64,000 nucleotides of DNA from the NCBI GenBank assembly GCA_949987705.1, contig OX465281.1:174420516-174484515 (forward strand). The letters are read 5' to 3'. The stretch's first letter is position 1, and the number at the start of each line of letters is the position of its first letter. This stretch comes from Thereva unica (taxonomy: Eukaryota > Arthropoda > Insecta > Diptera > Therevidae). Under the pieces are notes generated by a model. That model saw only the letters and a list, made by a program, of their open reading frames with translations, did no database searches and had not been told where the DNA came from. Below, one piece after another: positions 9,168 through 18,457 of this stretch. The translations under genes were made by a program, and so were the position numbers.

Positions 9168-12100
9168 ATATTTATTTATTTATTTATTTATTCGCCAAAC
9201 AAGGCACACTTAAACTAGGTATACATATACTTAGATTAAAACATAGTGTACAGTCTTTTTCATATAACTACTGTTAGCTACTAAAAACCTACAATTGTCG
9301 AGGGGTTATGTTAGTAGGGATTTGAGTATTTTTTTATAGGATGCCTTGTTGAGGGAAGGGGAGAAAGAGGAGCTATGGCTATTAAAAACCATACAGCATC
9401 TGTTGACGGGCTCGTTCCTTGCGTAATCGGTGCGGTGTGGATATTCCCTAAGTAGTTTAGTGTGTCGTGTGTGTCGGACTACATCATTCAATTTGATTCT
9501 GTCCGACAGAAACTGCACTTTAAGCTTTCCACTTAGGACGTCAAAGGCAACGCAAGATATGAGCAGCTTCCTCCTGCTAGATAGCGGCATGAGACCAAGC
9601 ACTTTGAGCCTGTCCAAGTAGTGTGGCAGGGTATGGTAGTCATGGGGGTTGTGTAGATGTCTCAAGGCAAAAAGAAGAAATCTCTTTTGAATGGATTCGA
9701 TCCTCCTACTGCTCACTTGGAATATAGGATCCCAGATAGGACACGCATATTCCAGGATAGGGCGGACTAAAGAACAGAAGAGTGTTTTTGTGACCCATAC
9801 ATTACCAAATTCTTTGGCTCTCCTCTTGATGAAACCAAGAAGTTTGTTGGCTCTGGCAATTATATTATCGTAATGTAGGTTGAAATTGAGTTTTTTGTCT
9901 AGGACGACGCCTAGATCTACGATATGGTCAACCTGATTCAACATTATGCCATTGAGATAATAGTTATGGGTCTGTGTGTTTTTTAAGCGGGAGAAGGTAA
10001 TTGCATGACATTTGCTGGTGTTAAGTTGCAGTTTGTTCATGGTGCACCAGTCGTATAGGGCATTGAGTTTTGTCTGCAAGAAGGAAGCATCAGTTTGGGT
10101 CTTAATGACACTATAAATTTTGAGGTCATCCGCGTAAAAGAGATGTGGAATATTTGCTAATTTTTCGGAAAGATCGGAGATGAAGATATTGAAGAGTAGG
10201 GGACCGAGATGACTACCCTGAGGAACGCCAGAGGTTACTTCGATCTCATTAGATAGAAATCCTTGGAATCTGATAACCTGTGTTCTTCCGTTCAGATATG
10301 ATTTTAACCATTCCAGGGCAGAACTAGATATTCCAAACTTTAATAATTTTGCGATTAGGATGGCGTGGTCCACTCGATCGAAGGCCTTGCTGAAATCAGT
10401 GTACACAGCATCCAATTGATGGCCGCTCTCCATACCGCATAACGATTCGGAGATAAGGACCATAAGGTTAGAAGTTGTTGAACGTCCTTTCCGAAAACCA
10501 TGTTGTTGTTCGTTTAGGTATGGATCGATAAGAGGAGCAATCTTGTCATGAACAAGTTTTTCAAAAAGCTTAGGAATTGATGATAAAATGGCAATGCCCC
10601 TATAGTTGTCTACCGAGTGCTTGTCACCGGATTTATAGATTGGCGTTAGGTAGGATTTCTTCCACAGCTTGGGAAACTTTCCTAACGATAAGGATTTGTT
10701 GAAGATGAGATAAAGAGGAAACGCGATATGTTGCGAGCAGCGCTGCAGGAAAATAGGAGGGAGATTGTCGGGACCATTACCTTTTTTGATATCAAGATTG
10801 TTCAGACCCGCCATGATCTCATCAACAGAAAGGGATATACCGGTTATAAGGGAAGTGTCAGTGTGCGAGTCAGTTACATCGTATGTTGCGCTGGACAAGG
10901 GGCTATAAATTTCAGCAAACCTATCAGCAAACATGCTACAAATTACTTGGGGGCATGAGGTGTGGGCTCTACCATTCGTCATTGTTGATGGGTAGCCAGA
11001 AGTCTTCCGTTTAATGTTAACGTAATCAAAGAATTTTTTGGGATCACTTATGATATTATCACCAACTGAATTAATATATGCAGAGTAGGCCTCGCGGGAC
11101 CTACCAGCAAATTCAGAGGCTAGTCTAATGTATTCGGAGTTCAATCGCTCGTTTACATATGTGTTATTTTTGATCATGTTATATAATTTATTTCTTTGAT
11201 TACGTAGGGATCTAATATCTCTATCCAGCCATGGTTCCGACACTCTATCCCGTTTTATAATTTTGGGTACATATTTGTCGATGATGTTGAAAATGATAGA
11301 ATAAAAGCATGAAACTATCACGTCAAGATCATTGCTAGTTAGCCTATGTTCCCAGTCGACTAGGGATAATTCGAAACCAATACTGTCCAGGTCCGCGTTC
11401 TTAAAATCGTAAACAAGTGCATTGTTATATGCTGCACGATGCTTGGGGATTGATGCATTAAATTCGAGGATCCACGCGGAGTGGTGGATGGAGTTCGAAA
11501 ATAGGTTTTCCTCATCAGAAACGAGTAGAGTATTCACCTCCTCGTGTGAATTGGTGAAGATCTGGTCAAGCCATTTACCACAAGAATTTGGTTGCCTGAT
11601 AATTTGGTGAAGGTCATTGCCGTAAAGAGTGTCGATAAATTTTATATCGACGGCATTAGTTGCATTAATAGGAAGTAATTTATTATCTTCCTCGTCGGGG
11701 ATGAAAGAGATATTCGGTCGATTGAAATCGCCGAGGATAAATATGACATCATTACCGCAGAGTGTATCGTTAACTTCCTCCACAATATGCAATAGATCGT
11801 CATAGTTGGATTCGTCGGAATTGGGGGGGATATAGAAAGAGCCGATGAATATATCCTTCAGGTCGGATTTGATTCGAATGAACACGTGTTCACAAGATTT
11901 TGAACAATTGGTCGAGATCAATTCACTGTTTAAGGAGTCTTTGACTGCTATAAGGACTCCACCCCCTCTGGTGAGACCAGTGGAACTGTAGTCTCTATCG
12001 CACCTGTGGATTGTCCAGCTGCTGTCCAAGATCTCTTCATTTAGGAATGTACTATTTAACCAAGTTTCGGTCAGTACAAGTACATTATAGCGACATGATT

Positions 12101-13502
12101 TAGAGTCGATGTAGAAATTGTTGAGTTTGGTTCTCATACCACTACAATTGTAGTAAAAGATTCTTACAACCTCGGGTGGGTTAGGTTTGGGAAGAAGAGA
12201 CTGGGTGGGATCGGCAATTGGGGAAGTAACTAGTTAAGGGCGGTAATATCTGTTCATCTCATCACGGCTTTTTTGCAGCTGGGACACATGTATTGATCTT
12301 ACATGAGCAGCATAAGCGGAGAGATCCTTGGTAACTTGCTGGGGGTTGATTTGATAATGCTCAAGGTACCTAGTGTACAATTCGAGCAGGGCACTATGAT
12401 CCGTAGGAAGACCTTCCTGTTGGATCGAGACACTGAGGCTGGTCCTGGTTTTACCATATATACAGGTAGAGTCAGGTTTGTTATGCATGTACGCGAGAAA
12501 CAGCCTTACATTGTCAAAGACCTGCCTTTCTCTGAACCGAGATAACAAATATCGACTATCGGATGAGTCGGCTAAAATCAAGGTATTTTTTACAACCGGT
12601 GGTTGCAATGGGTTCAAGAAAGGAGGCTTTGTGGTGGGAATGTTGTTGCTGTGGCTTACAGAAATATCCACCGATTTCTGTGTGTCATTTGTAACTGAAG
12701 GAGGTTGTGTCGGAATCGCATTAATATCAGCGTAGGAACGACCGCCGACGACTATGTGGCTACGAGAGAAGTTTGGGTAAGGATTGTGATTAGTATTATT
12801 ATAATGACGTGCTGTATTAATTGTTAGTGGGCTTGTAGTGTAAAAGCTTGGGACTGGATTAGAAGAAGTTGGGATAGTGTTTATCATGTTAATGGCTTTA
12901 TAAGGTATACGGTTAGTAATGTTAGAGGATCTTACATGCTGTGTTAGTGAATTAGATCTATTCTGGCTTAAAACTGAGATCGGATTGGTTTTATTCGCGC
13001 CTATTGCTCTATTATTCTTAGATTTGTTATTACCTATTACTATTTTGTTGTTAATCTTAGATTTACTTATCCAACGGCTGAGAGTTAAGTTCCTCCATCT
13101 AAAGATGTCAGCTGAATGGAAGAACAGCCACTCGTATTTTGAAGGGAAGACTACCTTGAGGCTCTTGAATTTCCTATTTTTCCTTTTTTTACATACTTCT
13201 TTGCAGCTAAGAAGTTTCACACAGAAGTCTGTGAGAAATACGCTGCTTACCCAAGAAGAATCTGCTTTCGCTGGCACGCCCTTGAGGAAATACGTTGAAG
13301 TGGCATCACCCAATGGAGAGATCGAGGTATTGATGGTGTTTTTTTTATTGACTCCTCGAGAGACCACGTTGTTCCGAATTTATTCACAGTTTCCGGTAGG
13401 TGCACAGGTGGCAAGCACTGAGATGGGCTAGCGAAAATCGACAGGGTTTGCTGGTGTAGGGTGTTTAAATTGGGAGAGCCGAGGGTAAAATTATCCTTCC
13501 AG
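9168..13502 (-). mobile_element. Non-LTR retrotransposon (Jockey/CR1 superfamily)
   Basis: Minus-strand LINE with ORF1, ORF2 and a 3' tail of four-base AAAT repeats (about 9168-9192, read on the minus strand). It lies inside Harbinger 1. ORF2 carries endonuclease and reverse transcriptase and no RNase H. The 5' edge meets a gypsy integrase fragment at 13503. Target duplications could not be identified, because the 5' flank is not plain Harbinger sequence. The clade is inferred from overall layout; Jockey and CR1 cannot be separated by eye. Confidence 0.85.
9306..12233 (-). CDS. LINE ORF2: AP-like endonuclease plus reverse transcriptase
   Basis: The first ATG is at 12137 (943 codons), but the frame is open back to the ORF1 stop at 12234-12236, and the endonuclease strand that normally starts the domain ('VVRIFYYNCSG') lies before that ATG, so the real protein probably begins upstream. 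Endonuclease marks are LTETWLN (E), GGGVLIAVK and LGDFNRPN (D,N). Reverse transcriptase marks are KKGNGPDNLPP, YRGIAILSSIPKLFEK, HGFRKGRSTTSNL, DFSKAFDRVDH, GVPQGSHLGPLLFNIF and the active site FYADDLKIY. The C-terminus has the 'RNEPVNRCCMVFN' motif common in this superfamily. No stop or frameshift is seen, so the enzyme looks functional. Confidence 0.9.
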   Translation of the reverse strand, partial: LVTSPIADPTQSLLPKPNPPEVVRIFYYNCSGMRTKLNNFYIDSKSCRYNVLVLTETWLNSTFLNEEILDSSWTIHRCDRDYSSTGLTRGGGVLIAVKDSLNSELISTNCSKSCEHVFIRIKSDLKDIFIGSFYIPPNSDESNYDDLLHIVEEVNDTLCGNDVIFILGDFNRPNISFIPDEEDNKLLPINATNAVDIKFIDTLYGNDLHQIIRQPNSCGKWLDQIFTNSHEEVNTLLVSDEENLFSNSIHHSAWILEFNASIPKHRAAYNNALVYDFKNADLDSIGFELSLVDWEHRLTSNDLDVIVSCFYSIIFNIIDKYVPKIIKRDRVSEPWLDRDIRSLRNQRNKLYNMIKNNTYVNERLNSEYIRLASEFAGRSREAYSAYINSVGDNIISDPKKFFDYVNIKRKTSGYPSTMTNGRAHTSCPQVICSMFADRFAEIYSPLSSATYDVTDSHTDTSLITGISLSVDEIMAGLNNLDIKKGNGPDNLPPIFLQRCSQHIAFPLYLIFNKSLSLGKFPKLWKKSYLTPIYKSGDKHSVDNYRGIAILSSIPKLFEKLVHDKIAPLIDPYLNEQQHGFRKGRSTTSNLMVLISESLCGMESGHQLDAVYTDFSKAFDRVDHAILIAKLLKFGISSSALEWLKSYLNGRTQVIRFQGFLSNEIEVTSGVPQGSHLGPLLFNIFISDLSEKLANIPHLFYADDLKIYSVIKTQTDASFLQTKLNALYDWCTMNKLQLNTSKCHAITFSRLKNTQTHNYYLNGIMLNQVDHIVDLGVVLDKKLNFNLHYDNIIARANKLLGFIKRRAKEFGNVWVTKTLFCSLVRPILEYACPIWDPIFQVSSRRIESIQKRFLLFALRHLHNPHDYHTLPHYLDRLKVLGLMPLSSRRKLLISCVAFDVLSGKLKVQFLSDRIKLNDVVRHTRHTKLLREYPHRTDYARNEPVNRCCMVFNSHSSSFSPSLNKASYKKILKSLLT

Positions 13503-13519
13503 TTTAATCGTTCTATCAT
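12234..13519 (-). CDS. LINE ORF1 (nucleic-acid binding protein), frame change at an A8 run
   Basis: Two overlapping frames make up ORF1. The 5' frame (13519 down to 13247) begins with an ATG that lies in the 46-bp gypsy integrase scrap. The 3' frame (13367 to 12234) has no ATG and a stop just upstream, and holds the conserved part ('SSVFLTDFCVKLLSC', 'FKSLKVVFPSKYEWLF'), which resembles the C-terminal ORF1 block of CR1/Jockey elements. The frames can be joined by one -1 step at the run of eight A's (minus strand, near 13337-13350). That is either a one-base indel or slippage. The stop TAA is followed by CTA and is in the same frame as ORF2. Confidence 0.65.
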
Positions 13520-13548
13520 TCCATCGGACTGGGGATGAAGGGGCGTCG
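13503..13548 (-). repeat. 46-bp gypsy integrase fragment at the LINE 5' edge
   Basis: Matches element C at about 15411-15458 with three mismatches, covering the integrase 'QSDGMVERF' motif that contains the catalytic glutamate. It ends exactly where the hAT-like end begins. It is far too short to be a functional gene. Confidence 0.75.
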
Positions 13549-13640
13549 CAGTGGCGTAACGTGGATTTGTGCCACCCGGGGCGAACCATAAATTTGCTGC
13601 CCCCTACTTTCGAATTGATTCTTTTAATCAATGAATCAAA
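13549..13640. mobile_element. hAT-like transposon end (fragment)
   Basis: CAGTGGCGTAACG at 13549 followed by a GC-rich stretch (CCACCCGGGGCGAACC) looks like a hAT terminal repeat of the CAGTGGCG type common in insects. The partner end is not present nearby and the right limit is approximate. Confidence 0.4.
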
Positions 13641-13788
13641 ACCCAACTTGAATTTCAAGTAATTTTCAATCCAAGAATTTAAGGCATCATGTAAACGCAA
13701 TGAATTACTTGAAGTCAGGACGAGTTTACATGCATATTTTGTTACTCGAAACTTACTTGAAGTATACTTCAAGTAAGCATGTAAACGT

Positions 13789-14352
13789 AGTATATGTTGT
13801 TCTTATGAAAAATCTAAATGCTCTCCAAATTTATTTTTACTATTGTTGTAGGCTTTTTTTGTTATTTGTACAATTAAAAAAACACTCGAGTATCACTTAA
13901 AAAGAAATATTGCTCTTTTTATCCAGCCCTAGTTTTCATTTCGTTTGCTCCAGCTGTCTTAAAAGCGACTGGACTCAAAGCGAACCGTCTAAACAAATAT
14001 TCGCTTTGGCGCGCCCCAAAAGGAGAGACAAAGCGAACCGTCTAAACAGGCACATAGAGGAGGGGCACGGTATACAGAAACAAGGGGTCTGTTCAAGATT
14101 TCTACTATAGCAGCTTTTAGCAGCTATTGTCATGTTTTTCGTGTCCAAAACAGCAGAAAAGCTGCTAACGAAGCTGCTATTTTCGTGTCCAAGATTTGGA
14201 AAAAGCTGCTAATGTAGCTGCTTTTTGTTGCTCGCACTTTCGACTGCTAGCAAGAAAGCAGCTACGTAAATCATACATGTGTTTGTAAATGTCATTGGTC
14301 GTTTTGCCAAAATGACTGACTTGAGTGAGGTTTTGTTGACATTAATACATAT
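13789..14352. other. Repeat-derived spacer with AGCAGCT clusters
   Basis: No gene seen. Between 14095 and 14275 the words AGCAGCT/AGCTGCT occur about eight times, and 'TTCGTGTCCAA' three times, in both orientations, consistent with a MITE. GCGAACCGTCTAAACA occurs at about 13978 and again at about 14035; GGTTTAGACGGTTCGC appears inverted near 20610, and CCCGTCTAAACAGGCAC near 25729, so this word marks another dispersed family. Confidence 0.45.
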
Positions 14353-14831
14353 TATTACGTTTTTACGGCTTAACGGATTCGTAGGATTAATTAAGGAATA
14401 CACTTTTTAATTATCCACAATAATTTATTTATTACAAACCAAACACAATTTAAAAATAAACACAATTCTTAGAGTTCACTATAATCACTAGCAAATTTAA
14501 TATTTCGCACTATTCAATTCTAATTATCGCTTTTTATTTCACTATAAATCACCACTTTTCACTTTGGAACACTTGTATCGCCTTTATAGTCAAAACTGAC
14601 TCGATAGCGGCTGCCAGGCGCTTTTATATAGGCAGCTCCACCTTTGTCTACTTTCTGGAACCTTCGTGTTCTGGCTCCTTGTGGTATGTTCTATGTTTCT
14701 TTTAGTTCCGACCAGCTTGAAGTTGTCTTCGCTTATCGCTCGTTAGTTTAGTACATAAATTCTTAATTCAGACAACAACCGAAAATCGTTGATTCATCCT
14801 CTCGACAAACAGATGGCGCATAATCATCACA
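14353..14831 (-). repeat. 3' LTR of gypsy copy C (479 bp)
   Basis: Starts TATTACG on + where the other copies have TGTTACG, so the terminal CA of the element (minus strand) is mutated. The rest is almost identical to the 5' LTR. Confidence 0.93.
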
Positions 14832-14844
14832 TTGCCCCCTTCTT
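14832..14844 (-). other. Polypurine tract of copy C
   Basis: AAGAAGGGGGCAA on the minus strand lies directly against the 3' LTR and overlaps the pol stop codon. It is the expected plus-strand primer, and is conserved in copies A and B. Confidence 0.8.
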
Positions 14845-17800
14845 AGGACTGTTCGTCCCGAACAGTTGTCCATCCTGGATCCGGCTGATGATATGGGCAC
14901 AGCCTGTCTATGTGCACAATCTTCTTCTTTGCTTTGGGTCCTTGTTGAATCCTGTAGACCACATCGTTGATCCGTGTTAGGATTTTATAGGGCCCCTCCC
15001 ACTGACGCTGAAGTTTCGGAGACTTGCCTTTCCGTCTTCGAGGGTTGAACAGCCAAACGAGGTCACCTTCCTGGAATCCGCTACAGTTTGCTCGGAGGTC
15101 GTACCTTGTTTTCATCCTGTCACTGGCTATCTTGAGATTCCTCCTTGCGAGCTGGTGGATATCTGCAAGTCTATCACGAAGTTCACCTGTATAACCGCCA
15201 GTAGATTCGTTGCTTTCCACAGGTGTCCCAAATTTCAAGTCGCTTGGCAGCCGGATTTGCCTTCCAAAAATCACACTAGAAGGGGTTTGTCCTGTGGAAT
15301 TATGAACTGCTGTCCGATATGCCATTAGAAAAATAGGGATATAACTGTCCCAATCGCGCTGGTGCTCGCTAACGACTTTCCTTAAGTGCTCTAGCATTGT
15401 TCTGTTGAATCGTTCTACCATTCCATCGGATTGGGGATGAAGGGGCGTCGTCCTGGTCTTCTTCATTCCGAGTATCTTACATACTTCTTGAAAAACTTGA
15501 GATTCGAAATTTCTCCCTTGGTCAGAATGAAGCTCATGAGGAACACCAAATCTGCAGATCCAATTGTTCACTAATTCCTCTGCAACAGTGATTGCTTCCT
15601 GATTTGGAATGGCATATGCTTCGGGCCACTTACTGAAGTAGTCCATAACCACCAAAATGTAACGATTCCCTCGGTCTGATGCTGGAAAAGGTCCCGCCAC
15701 ATCGATTGCAATTCTTTCAAATGGGGCTCCCACGTTGTATTGCTGCATTTCTCCTTTTGTTTTTACTCGAGGGCCTTTGCTGCTGGCACAAATTGTGCAT
15801 TTACGGCACCAGTCTGTAACATCGTCCCGCATGTGAAGCCAATAGAATCTATCTCTTATTTTTGCCAAAGTTTTATTGACTCCCAGATGTCCTCCTGATG
15901 CGCCATTATGACACTCTTCGAGAATATCTCTTATTCTACTGCGAGGGACTAACACCTGCATTCGGTGAGAGGTACCGTCAGCGGTTTCCCATTTGCGCTT
16001 TAACACTCCTTGCTCGATGTGCAATGAATCCCATTGGGCCCAATAGCTCTTCAGGGTTTCGCTTCTCTCTGCAATATCCTTCCATTCAGGCTTCTCCTCG
16101 TATTCCTTCCATGCCAGAATCGAAGAAATATCTGGGTCGTCGCGTTGGGCGTCTCGGAGTCCCTGGTCGTCCCATCCTGTCGTTGGCTCAACGGTCGTCC
16201 TTTGACACTTTTCCTCAATACGCCCACAATGTTTGCAATCTTTTACGCATGGTCGCTGGGAGAGTGCATCTGCATTTCCATGGTTTCCTCCTTTTCTGTG
16301 GCCTATTATAAAGTCGTAGGACTGAAGTCTCTTGATCCATCTTGCCACTTGTCCTTCAGGATTTTTAAATTGCATCAGCCATTTTAATGCTGCATGATCC
16401 GTTCGAAGGATGAAGTTTTGCCCATAGAGATACTTGTGGAAGTGCTTAGTTGAGTCCACGATTGCCAACAGTTCTCTCCTTGTGACGCAGTAATTCCGCT
16501 CCGATTTTGACAGCGCTCTACTGTAGTAAGCTATGACCTTTTCCTGCCCTTCGAAGTTTTGTGATAGCACTGCACCAATTCCGACATTACTCGCATCTGT
16601 GTCCAATATGATTTTTTCCCCTGGCTTCGGATATGTAAGTATTGGTGCTTGGCAAAGTCCTTGCTTTAGTGTCTTGAAACTTTCCTCGCATTTTTCTGTC
16701 CAGATAAATGGTCTTCCTTTTTCTGTCAGTTTATGTAATTCCTTAGCTATGTCGGCAAAGTTCCTGACAAAACGTCTATAATAGGTGGCAAGTCCCAAGA
16801 AGCTTCGAAGTTCATGTTTATCCTTCGGTGTGGGCCAATTCTTAACTGCTGCTATTTTCTCCGGATCTGTTTGAACTCCATTGGATGAAACCACATGTCC
16901 GAGATAGTTGACTTGGTCACTGAACAGCACGCACTTTTTAGGGTTGAGTTTCAGTTGGGCAGTTCTCAACTTTTGGAAAACCTCTCGTAAATTGCCCAGA
17001 TGTTCCTCGAAACTTTTTCCAACGACGATGATATCGTCCAAATAAACCAGACAAGTCTTCCATGTCAGTCCTCGCAAAACGCATTCCATCAGTCGTTCGA
17101 ATGTTGCTGGAGCATTACACAGTCCAAACGGCATAACTGTAAACTGCCACAAGCCGTTTCCTACAGAGAAGGCTGTCTTTTCGCGGTCCTCGGGGTGAAT
17201 TTCGACTTGCCAATAGCCGCTCTTAAGATCCAGGGTAGAAAACCATTGAGCTCCAGAGAGAGTATCCAGAGTGTCATCGATACGAGGTAATGGGTAGCTA
17301 TCCTTTTTAGTGATGTCATTTAACCGTCGATAATCCACGCAAAACCTTGTGCTGCCATCTTTTTTTCTGACTAGAACCACGGGAGACATCCAAGGGCTTT
17401 TCGACTCCTCTATAAGGCCTTGTCTTCTCATGTCCTCAATCATATTGGCTGCTTCTTCCCGCTTGGCTAGTGGTAGTCTTCTCGGCGGTTGCTTGATTGG
17501 CTGGGCATCTCTGGTGTCGATCCTATGTTGGACGATGTTCGTTTTTCCAAAATCATCATCTCTCATGGCGAAGATATCACTAAAATCCTCCACTAATGTT
17601 CTTGCCTGGAGATACTGGTTTTGTTCAAGACAACTACTTGAGAGCACTGTGTTTACCAATTTCCTGGCCTTTGGCTTTGGTTTTGCCACCGGTTCCGCGT
17701 GAGCGCACTCCACTAATGTAATCTGTTCTGCCGGTTCTCCTTTCCCCAAAACCGTATCCTTCTTCAATCGTATTTCGCGCTCGTTGATGTTTAGCACTCC

Positions 17801-18421
17801 CATGAACACCTCCCTTTTGTCATCGATGCTCACCAGACATTTTCCAATTGCTATACTTTTGGCCTGTTCCGTTTTCTCTGGTTCGATAAGATAGAATCGG
17901 TAGCTCCCGGGATCACCATCGACTATTGCTCGCACCAATTTCTCAGCGCACGGAGGAAGCACGGTATCTTCTCGAACGACGACTTTCAGCTGCGAAAAAC
18001 ACGTGGATCCTATGGCCATGGGAATCTCCTTGTTGTCATATCTCAGTATTTCCTCTCCGATGTCCAGTAGAATTTTATGCGTTTTCATAAAGTCCAGTCC
18101 CAGAATACACTCGTCTGTTATATCAGCTACCAGGAACGAGTGTGAAAATCCGATGTCTGCGAGAACCACATCCAACATAGTTTCCCCGTGTACTCGTACT
18201 GGCTCTCCTGTTGCAGTTTTCAGTCTGTATTGGCATGCGTCTTTCAGCCACTTATTACCGACCAAGTCAGCCCGGATGACAGATTTTGAAGTACCAGTAT
18301 CTACAGTTATTGTGCATTTTTCGGCTCCAATCTTCCCATCGATGACAAGGCTGTCGCCACTACGCGGCAGTTGTTTGATAGTGACGATGATGATACCGGG
18401 GGCTTCGATTTCCCCGACCAA
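14843..18421 (-). CDS. Gypsy pol: protease, reverse transcriptase, RNase H, integrase
   Basis: The open frame of 1192 codons shows all domains in order: retropepsin (DTGTSKS, LGLDF), reverse transcriptase (RFCVDYRRLND, FSTLDLKSGYWQ, active site YLDDIIV), RNase H (TDASNVGIGAVL, RRELLAIV), integrase HHCC zinc finger (HNGASGGHLG, CRKCTIC), DDE core (IAIDVAGPF, LHSDQGRNFES, QSDGMVERFNR) and a C-terminal GPY/F module (WEGPYKIL). No stop or shift is seen inside. There is no ATG at the start: the frame opens at 18421 just after TAG (18422-18424), and is in the -1 register relative to gag, so expression is expected by ribosomal frameshifting. In this copy the TAG would stop that product. Confidence 0.93.
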   Translation of the reverse strand: MVGEIEAPGIIIVTIKQLPRSGDSLVIDGKIGAEKCTITVDTGTSKSVIRADLVGNKWLKDACQYRLKTATGEPVRVHGETMLDVVLADIGFSHSFLVADITDECILGLDFMKTHKILLDIGEEILRYDNKEIPMAIGSTCFSQLKVVVREDTVLPPCAEKLVRAIVDGDPGSYRFYLIEPEKTEQAKSIAIGKCLVSIDDKREVFMGVLNINEREIRLKKDTVLGKGEPAEQITLVECAHAEPVAKPKPKARKLVNTVLSSSCLEQNQYLQARTLVEDFSDIFAMRDDDFGKTNIVQHRIDTRDAQPIKQPPRRLPLAKREEAANMIEDMRRQGLIEESKSPWMSPVVLVRKKDGSTRFCVDYRRLNDITKKDSYPLPRIDDTLDTLSGAQWFSTLDLKSGYWQVEIHPEDREKTAFSVGNGLWQFTVMPFGLCNAPATFERLMECVLRGLTWKTCLVYLDDIIVVGKSFEEHLGNLREVFQKLRTAQLKLNPKKCVLFSDQVNYLGHVVSSNGVQTDPEKIAAVKNWPTPKDKHELRSFLGLATYYRRFVRNFADIAKELHKLTEKGRPFIWTEKCEESFKTLKQGLCQAPILTYPKPGEKIILDTDASNVGIGAVLSQNFEGQEKVIAYYSRALSKSERNYCVTRRELLAIVDSTKHFHKYLYGQNFILRTDHAALKWLMQFKNPEGQVARWIKRLQSYDFIIGHRKGGNHGNADALSQRPCVKDCKHCGRIEEKCQRTTVEPTTGWDDQGLRDAQRDDPDISSILAWKEYEEKPEWKDIAERSETLKSYWAQWDSLHIEQGVLKRKWETADGTSHRMQVLVPRSRIRDILEECHNGASGGHLGVNKTLAKIRDRFYWLHMRDDVTDWCRKCTICASSKGPRVKTKGEMQQYNVGAPFERIAIDVAGPFPASDRGNRYILVVMDYFSKWPEAYAIPNQEAITVAEELVNNWICRFGVPHELHSDQGRNFESQVFQEVCKILGMKKTRTTPLHPQSDGMVERFNRTMLEHLRKVVSEHQRDWDSYIPIFLMAYRTAVHNSTGQTPSSVIFGRQIRLPSDLKFGTPVESNESTGGYTGELRDRLADIHQLARRNLKIASDRMKTRYDLRANCSGFQEGDLVWLFNPRRRKGKSPKLQRQWEGPYKILTRINDVVYRIQQGPKAKKKIVHIDRLCPYHQPDPGWTTVRDEQS

Positions 18422-18457
18422 CTACCGCCCCATGGAGTTAGTCTTTATTCGTTTCCC
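18422..18457 (-). promoter_or_regulatory. Candidate -1 frameshift site at gag-pol junction, followed by a blocking TAG
   Basis: GGGAAAC (minus strand, 18457-18451) is in the exact X XXY YYZ phase of the gag frame, two codons before the gag TAA at 18447-18445. A -1 slip enters the pol frame, runs through ten codons and then meets one TAG at 18424-18422 before the protease. The heptamer type is a known retroviral slip site; use here is inferred. Confidence 0.6.

Larger units (their letters stand above)
6296..13788 (+). mobile_element. PIF/Harbinger DNA transposon 1, interrupted by a LINE
   Basis: Terminal inverted repeats share about 21 bp (ACGTTTACATGCTTACTTGA at 6296; its complement ends at 13788). 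Copies of the words TTTACATG and ACTTGA/TCAAGT recur subterminally at both sides. It encodes a spliced transposase on + and a convergent Myb/SANT-like gene on -, the standard two-gene content of Harbinger elements. A LINE plus a hAT-like end occupy about 9168-13640. The 3-bp flanks (ATT and AGT) do not match, so a target duplication is not demonstrated; the right end may have been remodelled. Confidence 0.8.

Noticed and set aside
12303..13431. Plus-strand frames opposite LINE ORF1
   Set aside because: They are antisense shadows of the LINE without domains.
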